Positions 1-8,979 of a stretch of DNA of 64,000 nucleotides are shown piece by piece; position 1 is the stretch's first letter, and each line of letters opens with the position of its first letter. Position numbers and translations under genes: made by a program. The DNA comes from Brachionus manjavacas (Eukaryota; Rotifera; Eurotatoria; Ploima; Brachionidae). The DNA is taken from contig JAHQIY010000006.1 in assembly GCA_019054805.1 (NCBI GenBank), positions 620,001-684,000 on the forward strand, read 5' to 3'. A model generated the notes under the pieces. The model ran no database searches. It saw only the letters and a program-made list of their open reading frames with translations, and had not been told where the DNA came from.

Positions 1-210
1 GCTCTCTCTCTCTTACTCTCTCACGCTTCACGTATCCTTTCATTTTTAAAATTAATCTCTGCTCGACAAAAGAACAAGATTGTCATTCATTATATCTCTT
101 TTTTTTTCCATCATTTGACTATTAACGTTCAATCCTTAGAGCTTCCAATGCTCAAAACTCAAATTGACTATTCTAGCCTGACAGTTTGGTAACATCTATA
201 TATTTATAAA
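1..210. repeat. Left arm of a ~200-bp inverted repeat
   Basis: Its reverse complement reappears at about 4464-4700, beginning with a CT-rich tract that matches the GA tract on the right. Shared blocks include CTGCTCGACAAAAGAACAAG and GAGCTTCCAATGCTCAAAAC. The left arm lacks about 46 bp present in the right arm; the missing piece is bounded by the short direct repeat AGAGC. The arm touches the window edge, so its true outer end is unknown. It could be the terminal repeat of a ~4.7-kb element or two elements in opposite orientation. Confidence 0.8.
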
Positions 211-298
211 TTTCTACCAAGCAAATGATCCTTTAGAATAGAAAAAAAAGAAAACAAGGCCTTAGCAATAAAGAGAAAATTAAAAACGATATGTTCAA

Positions 299-858
299 GT
301 GACTAAAGGGGGTCTAGTGGAAAATTGGAACAATTGTTCACGAAAAATTGTGACGATGGTCACATAATTGGTAACCAAAATAGATAAATAAAAAAATAAA
401 AAAAATTATCGTGACCACTTTTTATTTTTTGTGAAAAATAACTTTAGAAAATATCTATAAATTCCAATGTCATTTTTTAGTTTTTATGTTTTTTTGCCAT
501 ATGCAACTTTACAACCTTGGCGTTTTTCATTAATTCTCCAAATAAATCACATGGCTTAGGGTTAGCATGTTTTCCGAGTGCTATTTTTACTACATTCAAA
601 GTTTCTTGAGAAGTAGTAATTTCAGCCATTGTCCAGCACTTAAACAAATAAAAACTCCCAATTAAATTCTAAGAGGTTTTTTAACAGCGAATTTTAGCTT
701 AATCAAAACAATATTTAGAAAATAGTTAAATTATTAGAAAACAGTGTTTTTTAATTCTTGTCTTTTTTATATTATTTAAATTTTATTTTTTGAATCTAAA
801 ATTTGGTGAATTTTTTTTTTATGTGACCAGCTTTTGGTCACCAAGTATATGACCAATT
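299..858. mobile_element. Fold-back-like element with GTGACCA-type arms
   Basis: The left part (about 325-390) carries repeated GTGAC/GGTCACATAA motifs and the right part (about 811-858) carries the same motifs inverted (ATGTGACCAG, TGGTCACC). The middle is AT-rich without a gene. Related motifs occur at 54125-54275. The boundaries are approximate and no clean target duplication was found. Confidence 0.4.
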
Positions 859-874
859 TCTTTGAAGTTTTATG

Positions 875-924
875 TAGTTTCGACTGGGTCTAGATCTTGC
901 GGTCTAGATGATCAACTCGATGCA
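875..924 (+). repeat. Fragment of SINE-1 body fused to a LINE
   Basis: About 46 bp beginning AGTTTCGACTGGGT and ending near ATCAACTCGATGCA match the central body of the tRNA-derived SINE whose complete copy lies at 62577-62880 (minus strand), with a few mismatches and a 2-bp gap. It runs straight into LINE reverse-transcriptase sequence at about 925, so the junction looks chimeric. Confidence 0.6.
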
Positions 925-1771
925 TGGTCTCTTGATTTAAACATCGAAAAATGTCTTGTAGTGCATATTGGTTCAAAAAATCCAAACTATGATTATTCGA
1001 TTTTTAATAAATATGGATCTATAAAACTATCTAAAACGACTCTAAAAAAGGATTAAGGTATCTATATTCAAAATAACCTTAAATGGACAAACCAAGCCCG
1101 GTATTGCACAAATCGTGCAAACCGAATGCTAGGAATGATAGCAAAGAATTTCAGATATTTAAATACAGACTCTTTGAGAATACTATATACAGCGTTTTTA
1201 CGGCCAAACTTAAAGTTTGCAATAAGTTCTTGGTGCTCATAATTAGAAAAAGAAATCGTTGAACTTGAAAAAGTTCAGAGAAGAGCAACAAGAATCATTC
1301 CTTTCCTTCGAAATTACGAATATGACAAAAGACTCGAATTGTTAGAGTTAACTGACCTCAAAGTAAGAAATATGAGGGGTGATTTAATTCTGATCTATAA
1401 CACCATTAATGGGTATGAAAGGGTATAAGTTATTTATGGAACCTTTCTCCAAATCAAATATACAGTTTGAGGAATCACACAAAATGCTTGGTAAGAGAAA
1501 AATTGCATGCATCGTTACCTTTTTCAGACAAATCGTGTGGTTAAAATTTGGAATAGCCTGTCTCAAGAGATAGTTAATTCTATAACAAAAAATATTTTTA
1601 AGACTAAACTGGATATATGCCTAAAAAAAAAGATATTGTTAACTGCTATAGCTTGTAAAAGCTTAACCCTTTTTGGGTCGCAGTATTTTTTTACTACTAC
1701 TACTACTATTTTCTCTTTTTTCTATTCTTAAGGATCATTAGCTTGGTATTGATAGATAAATAAATAAATAG
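925..1771 (+). mobile_element. CR1-like LINE fragment, reverse transcriptase C-terminal part
   Basis: Frame-broken translation gives the region downstream of the RT catalytic motif: LNIEKCLVVHIG, then GIYIQNNLKWTNQARYC, a YTAFLRPNLKFAISSW segment, LEKVQRRATRII and RNMRGDLI, in the order typical of CR1-like non-LTR elements. Several stops and frameshifts show that it is dead. The end is marked by CTTAAGGATCATTAGCTTGG followed by (AAAT)n, and the same tail recurs at 4412-4463. A short (ACT)n tract sits at about 1691-1709. The 5' part is missing, as expected of a 5'-truncated insertion. Confidence 0.8.
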
Positions 1772-2004
1772 GTTGTCCCTAGAACGCGGAATGTTTTTGC
1801 GGAATTCTGCACTGAATTTTTTTGTTTTATTCCGCAAAATGACCTGCTAAAACGCGAAATTCCGCATTTTAATATTCAAATTTTATGAGGAACTTAGTTG
1901 CGGAATATGCGGAATAAAAAAAAATTAATTTCAAAGTATACTTTATTGTTTTATAAAATTTAATATATCGTCATTAATGATGAAAAAGGTTAATTATTTG
2001 TAGA
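1772..2004. other. Intergenic AT-rich stretch with GCGGAAT repeats
   Basis: No gene is visible. The segment repeats the word GCGGAAT and its inverse ATTCCGC several times (about 1795-1915), which suggests a decayed inverted-repeat element. Confidence 0.3.
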
Positions 2005-2190
2005 GTTAAAATCTTGGTAATTTTTAGAACACGACCAAGTGTTACTTTTACCTTTTCTGTGATATCCGAAATGGTACCAATATTAGTAGTCTCCACATTC
2101 GATAGAATTATCAAACCACAATCCTCGACAGACTGGACATTTAAAATGATCGATTTTCAATAATTCGATTAATGTTCTGATTTTTTTCCA
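2005..2190 (-). pseudogene. PHD-finger-like fragment, copy 1
   Basis: The minus strand reads KCPVCRGLWFDNSIECGDY, a stop, then YWYHF and a distal Cys. The spacing of the C-x2-C pair, the IEC triplet and the W-Y-H resembles a PHD-type zinc finger. The in-frame stop and the lack of a surrounding ORF make it a remnant, probably of a transposon protein. A second copy in the opposite orientation is split at 3199-4411. Confidence 0.45.
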
Positions 2191-2661
2191 TGTACCTTAA
2201 TCTCTCGTTCGATTATGCTGCACCACAAGTTAAAACACGCCTTTGTACCATGCACCAAAGTACATCTCGCCCATGCTATAATATTGTTAACTTTGAGCCC
2301 ATGCTCTAATAGCGTAATCACGCGTTTAGATCCGTATCAAACACTGAAAGCCTTAGTTTAATGTGTCACCAGGACTCGATTTTAAAGTAAAAAATAAAAA
2401 ATAATTTTTTGAATTATGCATTTGGTGCAGCACCAGAGATCAACAAATAAAAAATATTAAAAAATTCATTTTTTATATTTTTCGATTAAAAAATAATAAA
2501 ATTCAAGTTCTGCTGCTGTATTATTTTTATAAAAATTCAGTAAAAAGACTAAAAAATTTAAAAGATTAATGAGTCAATTCTATTAAGAAAAAATGGCTAA
2601 TTAAACTGGCAAGATTTTTTTTCTATTTAACTTTTTTGAAATTTTGAAATTAGGTTGCTTC

Positions 2662-2961
2662 ATTAAAACTCAATAAAAGCCCGTATAGCCGAATGGTTTG
2701 CGTGTTAGTCATGCAAGCAGAGGATCGAGGGTTCAAAGCCCGCTGAGGGTGAAAAAATCTTCAAAATATCTCTGCAATACGGGGCGAATGTTTAAACCTC
2801 TTTCATCATAAAAATAGGGAGACCAGTTTGATGATCATCTCGATGCAGGAGCCTCTGTGTCAGATCGAAGCCGTTGCTCAAAAAGGTACTTGAAAAGGAG
2901 ATGAGCACCTCGTCATTATCCACTAGGATAGAAAAGGGACAATTATTATTAAAACTCAATA
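2662..2961 (+). mobile_element. SINE-1, tRNA-derived, complete insertion with target duplication
   Basis: The element body (2676-2947) is bounded by a perfect 14-bp direct repeat, ATTAAAACTCAATA, at 2662-2675 and 2948-2961. It starts with a tRNA-like head: an A-box-like TAGCCGAATGG near 2686 and a B-box-like GGTTCAAAGCC at 2730-2740. A partly paired cloverleaf can be drawn, with a CAT anticodon the most natural choice. An unrelated body ends in ACAATTATTATT. Compared with the copy at 62577-62880 it has an internal deletion of about 26 bp. It is a retroposon, not a functional tRNA gene. Confidence 0.9.
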
Positions 2962-3240
2962 CTTAAGCATGTTAAAATTTGAAATATAATTACGCAATTA
3001 TTTTTAGAAATGTAAAATAGAAAAAAAAACTTGCCAACTGTTGTTTTTTTGTTTTTTGAACCTTTTGGTCGACCGCTTCTTCTAACTACGACGGTTAGTG
3101 ATATTTTAAGGCAAACATGGTTCAAACTGATCAGAGTCAACTGAGTGACTTGTTTCCTAATGAATTCATTTTCGAAGAACTTTTGTTGTATTTCAACACG
3201 ACTACATGGGATTAAAACTTGATTATTGTAAATGTCCAGT
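2949..3240 (-). pseudogene. Short ORF with an AT-hook motif
   Basis: An open frame of roughly 75 codons contains RRSGRPKGSKNKKT, a good AT-hook (basic residues around GRP). It is cut at the 5' side by the hAT insertion starting at 3241 and ends next to the SINE. AT-hooks are common in transposon proteins and chromatin factors. No longer homology is visible, and the plus strand here also carries a PHD-like reading, so only one of the two may be real. Confidence 0.25.
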
Positions 3241-3865
3241 AGTGATGGGAGTTTTCTCTTTAGTTTAGTTAACTAATTTTTAGTCGACTAAACTAAAATT
3301 ATTAACTAAAGTTTAATTTTAAAAATCTATTTTTTTTTTAGAAAATTTTTACTAAATAAAAGTTATAACTAATGCATGATTTTTCTGTGGCAGAAACTCA
3401 AATAAATTAAAATATGAGTAAATTATCAATTAATGATTCTTTAAACCTTTGAATTTAATTAATTAAAAATTATGGAATCAACAAATTAAAAAATGTTATG
3501 TATATTTTATTAATCAACCAATAGAATAAATAAATAACATTATATAAAGACTTAAATTAATAACATCTGGTTTTGTTACCTATCCTCTTTTAAACAATTT
3601 TCACATAAAAAAAATTTCTAACTGTCTAAATAAAGGAATGTTTCTTATGAATTAAAATTTAATAAATTAATTATCAAAATCAAATCCAAAATATTAACTA
3701 AAAATAAAAAAAATTTATAAAATGTCAAATAAATGTTTTTAAATATTTTTTGTCTCACTTTTCCTTAGATATCTCGCTTTCTGTATAATATCCCGCTCTT
3801 CCTAAATTGTCTCACTATTTCAAAGATATCTCACTTATTCTATTACAACTATTTTTTCTTAATAT

Positions 3866-3930
3866 CAGACTTGTTTATAAGTCTGAGTCACAAAAATTAA
3901 AGTCAAAATTATGACTTGACTTTAATTAGG
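3866..3930 (+). mobile_element. One arm of an AAGTCA fold-back element
   Basis: It begins CAGACTTGTTTATAAGTC and continues with AGTCACAAAAATTAAAGTCA and a TGACTTGACTTT block, matching the terminus of the complete element at 49886-50445. The opposite arm is not seen here; a 41-bp tandem array follows instead. Confidence 0.6.
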
Positions 3931-3948
3931 CGGCCACAATAACTGGAA

Positions 3949-4268
3949 CTGGAACGGTAAAAGGAACATTTGTCCGCAACAATAACTACCTGGAACGGTA
4001 AAAAGAACATTTGGCCGCAACAATAACTACCTGGAACGGTAAAAAGAACATTTGGCCGCAACAATAACTACCTGGAACGGTAAAAAGAACATTTGGCCGC
4101 AACAATAACTACCTGGAACGGTAAAAAGAACATTTGGCCGCAACAATAACTACCTGGAACGGTAAAAATAACATTTGGCCGCAACAATAACTACCTGGAA
4201 CGGTAAAAGGAACATTTGGCCGCAACAATAACTACCTGGAACGGTAAAAGGAACATTTGGCCGCAACA
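3949..4268 (+). repeat. Tandem array, 41-bp unit, about 7.8 copies
   Basis: Units starting CTGGAACGGTAAAA and containing GGCCGCAACAATAACTAC begin at 3949, 3990, 4031, 4072, 4113, 4154, 4195 and 4236. They differ by single bases (AAAAAGAAC or AAAAGGAAC). The array lies inside the hAT element. Units abut without spacers, so it is a minisatellite. Confidence 0.95.
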
Positions 4269-4411
4269 AAAAATTAAGTCGACTAACTAAAAATTAGTCG
4301 ACTTAATTTTAGCCGACTAAACTAAATTAGTTAAGTTAAGACCCATCACTATTGTTCAATCTGTCGAGAATTGTGTTTTGATAATTCTATTGAATGTGAC
4401 GACTTATTCTT

Positions 4412-4463
4412 GCGTATTCTTAAGGATCATTAGCTTGGAACAAATAAATAAATAAATAAATAG
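4412..4463 (+). mobile_element. Solitary LINE 3' tail
   Basis: CTTAAGGATCATTAGCTTGG followed by (AAAT)n repeats the 3' end of the LINE at 925-1771. It is either an extremely 5'-truncated insertion of the same family or the end of a larger decayed copy. Confidence 0.6.
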
Positions 4464-4716
4464 ATGTTACCAAACTGCGCAGGCTTGAATAGTTAATTTG
4501 AGTTTTGAGCATTGGAAGCTCTTTATTCTCTCTGTTATTTTTTTGTAGACTTGAAAAGACTGGCTCTAAGGATTGAACGTTAATTGTCAAATGATGGGAA
4601 AAGAATAGAGAAATTAATGAATGACAATCTTGTTCTTTTGTCGAGCAGAGATAAATTTAAAATGAAAGGATGCGTGAAGCGAGAGAGAGAGAAAGAGAGA
4701 GAGAGAGAGAAAGAGA
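4464..4716. repeat. Right arm of the inverted repeat plus (GA)n tract
   Basis: Reverse complement of 1-210, with about 46 extra bp around 4515-4560. It ends in a GA-rich microsatellite (about 4680-4716) corresponding to the CT tract at the window start. Confidence 0.8.
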
Positions 4717-5057
4717 ATGAATGAAACAAAAAAAGAGAACAAGTAAGACAAATAGTTTAATATTTTATTTGAAGTCTGCGCATAAAAAATTCTAATGAGC
4801 TAGCTGAACAAACAAAAAAATAAATATCTTTCAAATTATTTCTATTATTTTCTGTGTATGTGTGTGGTGTGTGCTGCATACGACAAAAAAATTATTAAAA
4901 AAAAATTATTAACAACAACCATTATCCAAGTCTCACTTATTTAGTTCATACAAAACAAAAAGCAAAACGAGTAGCAACCAGCAAGCAGCAAGCAGCATCA
5001 AGCAACAAAGGGCCCAATCAATCGAACTGATCATCATCAGGAGCAGGAGAAACAGCG
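4717..5057 (+). promoter_or_regulatory. Upstream region and probable 5' UTR of the beta-TrCP gene
   Basis: AT-rich flank with a TG-rich stretch near 4855-4875, followed by an AGCAAGCAGC-rich segment (4972-5009) just before the start codon that looks like 5' UTR. No TATA box or start site can be assigned with confidence. Confidence 0.35.
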
Positions 5058-6635
5058 ATGACTACAGACTCGTTTAGCCTGGCGCAAAACCAATCGCAAA
5101 CCAGCTCGAACCGTTCGACTAGCTACGAGTTCTGCGAGGAGCAAGAAACTTGTCTGCAAATGTTCGAACGGTGGTCGACGAGCGAACAAGTCGAGTTCTG
5201 CGAGAACATACTGAGACGCATGTGCCACTTTCAGCACGGCCACGTGAACAACTTTCTGCGGCCGATGCTGCAGCGCGACTTCATTTCGTCGTTGCCGGCG
5301 CGCGGCCTCCTCGCCATCGCCGAAATCATACTCAGCTACCTGGACGCGGGCTCGCTGTGCTCGGCCGAGCTCGTGTGCAAGCAGTGGAGGCGCGTGATCG
5401 CCGAGGGCATGCTCTGGAAGAAGCTGATCGAGCGGCAGGTCAAAGTGGACCCGGTGTGGCTCGGCCTGTCCATGCACCGCGGCTGGCACAAGTTCCTCTT
5501 CAAAAACAACCTCCACTTCAACCAGAGCACCGACTTGTTCGACCAGCACAACTTCTACAAACACCTGTACTCGTCCATTCAACAAGACAAAAAACAGGTC
5601 AACCTCAACTGGCAGCAGGGCAAATGCGTCACCAAAAAAATACACTGCCGCTCCGAGAACAGCAAAGGCGTGTACTGTTTACAGTACGACAACGACAAGA
5701 TAGTCAGTGGTCTGAGGGACAACACGATCAAGGTGTGGGACAAGCAGAGCTTCGAGTGCAAGGCCACAATGAGCGGGCACACGGGCAGCGTTCTCTGCCT
5801 CCAGTACGACCAGAACATAATCGTGTCCGGCTCGTCGGACACCACAGTGCGCGTCTGGGACCTGCACACCGGGCTCAACGTGCAAACGCTGCACAACCAC
5901 AAGGAGGCCGTGCTCCACTTGCGCTTCATGGACGGCATCATGGTCACGTGCTCCAAGGACCGGCAGATAATTGTGTGGGACATGCACTCGGCCACCGACA
6001 TCCAGGTGAAGCGGGCGCTCAACGGCCACCGCGCCGCCGTCAACGTCGTCGACTTCGACCACCGCTACATCGTGTCGGCGTCCGGCGACCGCACCATCAA
6101 AGTCTGGCTCACGTCCAACGGCGAGTTTGTGCGCACTCTCAGCGGCCACAAGCGCGGCATCGCCTGCCTCCAGTACCGCGGCAACCTCGTCGTCAGCGGC
6201 AGCTCCGACTTCACCATTCGACTCTGGGACATAGAGTGCGGCGAGTGCTTGAGAGTGCTGGAGGGACACGACGAGCTGGTCAGATGCATTCGCTTCGACA
6301 ACAACAGGATTGTGAGCGGCGCCTATGACGGCAAAATTAAGATTTGGGACTTGAAGGCCGCGCTCGAGCAGAGGTCGAGCGCGTCCTCGTTGTGCATTCA
6401 GACGCTCACCGAGCATACGGGCCGCGTCTTTCGCCTGCAGTTCGACGAGTTTCAAATAGTCAGTAGTTCGCATGACGACACAATTATTGTCTGGGATTTT
6501 TTGAACTATTCCAACGAGGACAGCCAAGCGGACAAGATGAATGGCGCGCACCAGGAGGTTGGCTCGCCCGCTTCTCAGCCGTTCAGCAACCAGTTTCGCG
6601 ATTCGCCGCCGTCGCCCATGGAAGGCGATGACTAG
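5058..6635 (+). CDS. BTRC: Beta-TrCP / Slimb F-box WD40 protein (SCF ubiquitin ligase substrate receptor)
   Basis: A 525-residue protein collinear with animal beta-TrCP. Residues ~30-75 match the dimerisation (D) domain ([26 protein letters not shown]). Residues ~76-122 are the F-box that binds Skp1 ([28 protein letters not shown]). Residues ~199-480 form seven WD40 repeats ([64 protein letters not shown]). In the family this propeller binds DSGxxS phosphodegrons such as those of beta-catenin/Armadillo, Ci/Gli and IkB, and presents them to an SCF E3 ligase. Arg220 in SGLRDN matches a conserved degron-contact region. The start sits in AGCGATGA with only a short non-conserved N-terminus. The gene has no introns and is clearly GC-rich in third positions, unlike its AT-rich surroundings and the other two genes. 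Confidence 0.97.
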   Translation: MTTDSFSLAQNQSQTSSNRSTSYEFCEEQETCLQMFERWSTSEQVEFCENILRRMCHFQHGHVNNFLRPMLQRDFISSLPARGLLAIAEIILSYLDAGSLCSAELVCKQWRRVIAEGMLWKKLIERQVKVDPVWLGLSMHRGWHKFLFKNNLHFNQSTDLFDQHNFYKHLYSSIQQDKKQVNLNWQQGKCVTKKIHCRSENSKGVYCLQYDNDKIVSGLRDNTIKVWDKQSFECKATMSGHTGSVLCLQYDQNIIVSGSSDTTVRVWDLHTGLNVQTLHNHKEAVLHLRFMDGIMVTCSKDRQIIVWDMHSATDIQVKRALNGHRAAVNVVDFDHRYIVSASGDRTIKVWLTSNGEFVRTLSGHKRGIACLQYRGNLVVSGSSDFTIRLWDIECGECLRVLEGHDELVRCIRFDNNRIVSGAYDGKIKIWDLKAALEQRSSASSLCIQTLTEHTGRVFRLQFDEFQIVSSSHDDTIIVWDFLNYSNEDSQADKMNGAHQEVGSPASQPFSNQFRDSPPSPMEGDD

Positions 6636-6939
6636 TTATGTTTTGACAGCAGGAATTTTCTACCCTTCTCCCCCCCTTTTTTTTTTTATTTTTTTTAATT
6701 TTAAATTGCGCCCATTTAAAATTTAATTTTTTTTCGTCTTATGGCTTCTAAAATGTAATTATTGAATTTCTCTTTTTTTTTTTTTTTGCTAAATTTTTTT
6801 CGTATGTCTGTGAGTCTTTCGACATGTAAAAGATCTTAAATTTGAGAAAGTAATCTTTTTTTTGATGTATTCTTATATTCTCATCGCCTAAACAAATTAA
6901 TTGGAAATTTTTTTTCTTTTTTTTTCTATGTAAAAATTT

Positions 6940-6945
6940 AATAAA
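6940..6945 (+). terminator. Poly(A) signal of the beta-TrCP gene
   Basis: AATAAA about 305 bp after the stop codon, following a T-rich 3' UTR. It is the first canonical hexamer downstream. Confidence 0.6.
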
Positions 6946-7202
6946 CAATCAAATTTTAAATGCCACAGTGGATATTTATTTTATTTCCGGTCTAGTCGAT
7001 AGTGTTACCAGGTGATAACATAATATATTTTTATTAGGCACCATGCCGGTTTTAATAATAATAATAAATAAAAAGCTATAATGTGGTTGACCACATGAAA
7101 TGGAGTTTTAAAATCCATTGTAAAAGCTTTCTAAATTCGTTCATCTCATTTGAAAGGACTATTTCTTTTGGTAGATTGTTCCAGACGCTTGATACTCTGT
7201 TA

Positions 7203-8155
7203 GTAAAGAAATTATTATTTATTTATTTGTATATCTGTACCGAGCCAAGGCTCCTTCAGATTAAAAAAAAGAAAATTAATCAAAATAAAAAAAAGTTAGA
7301 ATAAGATAAAATAAAAAAAAAATTAGTCAAAAATATATAAAAAAAAAAAGAGAATAATTAGTTAAAATAGGCCATCAATTAATGGACTGACAAAAAAAAT
7401 TAAATTTTACTGACAAAAAAGACTAAATCTACTGACAAAAAAACTACATATGATGACAAATAAATTAATTGACTGATAAAATAATGATTTTAGTGACAAA
7501 AATACTTTTTGACTAACTAATTATTTTTTACAGCAAATTAATGATTTTGAGGTCACAATAAAAATCAAAATCTTGAACTATAGCACCAAAATCGGAAGGA
7601 ACCTCCAGACGATTATGACAAACCGTTTTGTCCAAATCTCATCATCAAGCTATCAGAAAACGACTATGAGAAAACGTCACAATTTTAGTTCATTCCTTAC
7701 AATCTTAGAGAACTAAATTACTATATAGCTTTTCTTTTTTTTTCCTTATTCACTCCTTGTGAAGCATAGGGTCATTACTTTTGATTTCCACTCAAGTCCA
7801 CCTAAATAGCTTAATTAGAACTAAAATAATATAAAATAAAAATGAATAAAATTTTGTCAGTGCAAAATTATTAAATAGTCATCTCAATATATATATATTT
7901 GTCAGTCGTTTAGTTTTTTTGTCAGAATAATTAGTTTTTTATTGTCAGGTAAAATAGATTAAATTAGTCACCACTTTTAGTTATTTTTGTCATCTTAAAA
8001 AAATTAAATTTGTCACCCCCAAAAAATTTAAGCCGTAAAAATAAGTTAATTTAAAAGCAAATTAAAAATAGATATATTGAAATAGATAAAAAAAGGATAC
8101 ATATTTTTAGATGTCTGATTTATCGGTGAAAAAAGAAGAAATAGTAAGGAAGCAA
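7203..8155 (-). mobile_element. LINE-A (Jockey-like) copy 1, 5'-truncated
   Basis: The 3' end at about 7203-7262 carries the family tail (minus strand AATCTGAAGGAGCCTTGGCTCGG, here split as AATCTGAAGGAG and CCTTGGCTCGG, then TACAGATA and (AAAT)n). The 5' end retains the last coding residues (LTISSFFTDKSDI). It lies inside the CR1-like LINE and is itself interrupted by a fold-back element in the 3' UTR. Confidence 0.7.
7385..8030. mobile_element. Fold-back element with TGACAAAA-motif arms
   Basis: The left arm (about 7385-7510) repeats TGACAAAA/TGACAAAT six times; the right arm (about 7855-8025) has the inverse words TTTTGTCA and TTGTCAG. The ~350-bp middle shows no ORF. It interrupts the LINE-A 3' UTR. 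The arms resemble in style the FLYWCH/MULE element at 45068-46104 (TTTCGACAA arms), but relationship is inference. Confidence 0.55.
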
Positions 8156-8979
8156 GGAAAAGAAAACTGTAGTTGTCTTCCTATCTGGAATTCGTGTGAC
8201 CTTAATAGATGTATCAATTGAAATGACGGCTCATTTTTTAACACAATTTTATTAAACCAGTTAATTTTATCAAAATCCTTAACTATTTTAAACATTTGTA
8301 TTAAATCACCTCTTAGTCTTCTGGTTTCAAGTATTGTCAGTATTGTCATTAATTCTTGCAGTCTCTTTTCATAGGATTATCCCATGAATTCCGGCACTAA
8401 TCTTGTTATAAATAAATACCAAGGTCTTTCTCTTGTTTTGTTTTTGAAATTAGCTTATTATCTATGTGGTATTCGTTGTTAGGATAGTTGTTTCCAATGT
8501 GTAGAACCTTGCGATTATTTTTTTATTTAGACAAATAAGCCATTTTTTAGTCCAGTTTAGGTTTTTTTAACATTCTGATAATTAAATCGATATCATCATT
8601 TTTTGTTATCAAATAATACAGTATTGATTTGACATGATCTTTTTGGAAATTTTTACAGGAAAATTATTTCAATTTCCAATTTTTTTACGCTTATCCAAAA
8701 TATATCTTTTTTTTAATTAAAAGCTTTTGTCAGAAAATAATGAACCTATAATGAAGAATACTTGAATTTAACAGACTACTTACTCCTGCAAAATGCCGAT
8801 CTTACATAAGTCTTCTTATAAGTCTTAATATTTAAAACCAAAATGTGTGACAAAAAAGTAAAATTTTCATGCATATACTTACGATAATTAACTTTTATAT
8901 TTGAATATAGTGCTTTTATAATTGTCTTAATCCATTTTTTTCGATTACATATTATATATCAATTTTTTTACAACTTAAG

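Larger units (their letters stand above)
3241..4352. mobile_element. hAT-type DNA transposon, non-autonomous
   Basis: The termini are inverted: AGTGATGGG at 3241 and CCCATCACT ending at 4350, followed by subterminal repeats of TTAGTCGACTAAACTAA in both orientations. The flanks TGTCCAGT (3233-3240) and TGTTCAAT (4353-4360) form an 8-bp target duplication with two changes. The paralogous sequence at about 2125-2140 (minus) shows the uninterrupted site. Eight-bp duplications and this type of terminus are characteristic of hAT elements. No transposase is present. Confidence 0.8.
3199..4411 (+). pseudogene. PHD-finger-like fragment, copy 2, split by a hAT insertion
   Basis: Upstream of the hAT element the plus strand reads LDYCKCP; downstream it resumes as CSICRELCFDNSIECDD. 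With the hAT element and its target duplication removed the two parts give a finger closely matching copy 1 at 2005-2190. The second half is then cut by the LINE tail at 4412. Non-functional. Confidence 0.45.
6985..8600 (-). mobile_element. CR1-like LINE fragment, interrupted by a second LINE
   Basis: The minus strand from 8600 reads RKVLHIGNNYPNNEYHID, KTKQEKDLGIYL, PYEKRLQEL and ETRRLRGDLIQMFKI, the RT C-terminal order of CR1-like elements. It breaks off near 8155 and resumes at about 7200 with FFTNRVSSVWNNLPKEIV, the usual C-terminal end of the same ORF, then a 3' tail ending near 6985-7030. The gap is filled by the LINE-A insertion at 7203-8155. The frame is broken. Confidence 0.75.

Noticed and set aside
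2680-2752. A tRNA gene on the plus strand
   Set aside because: The acceptor and anticodon stems pair imperfectly, the sequence continues as a SINE body, and target duplications flank the whole unit.
3949-4268. A CRISPR-like array
   Set aside because: Units abut with no variable spacers, and the context is a eukaryotic transposon.
5037-6551. Long ORFs antisense to or in another frame of the beta-TrCP gene (5037-5645 minus, 5150-6328 plus, 5679-6551 minus)
   Set aside because: They are shadows of a GC-rich gene whose stop codons are rare in other frames; their products are low-complexity and Arg/Val/Ala-rich with no domain.
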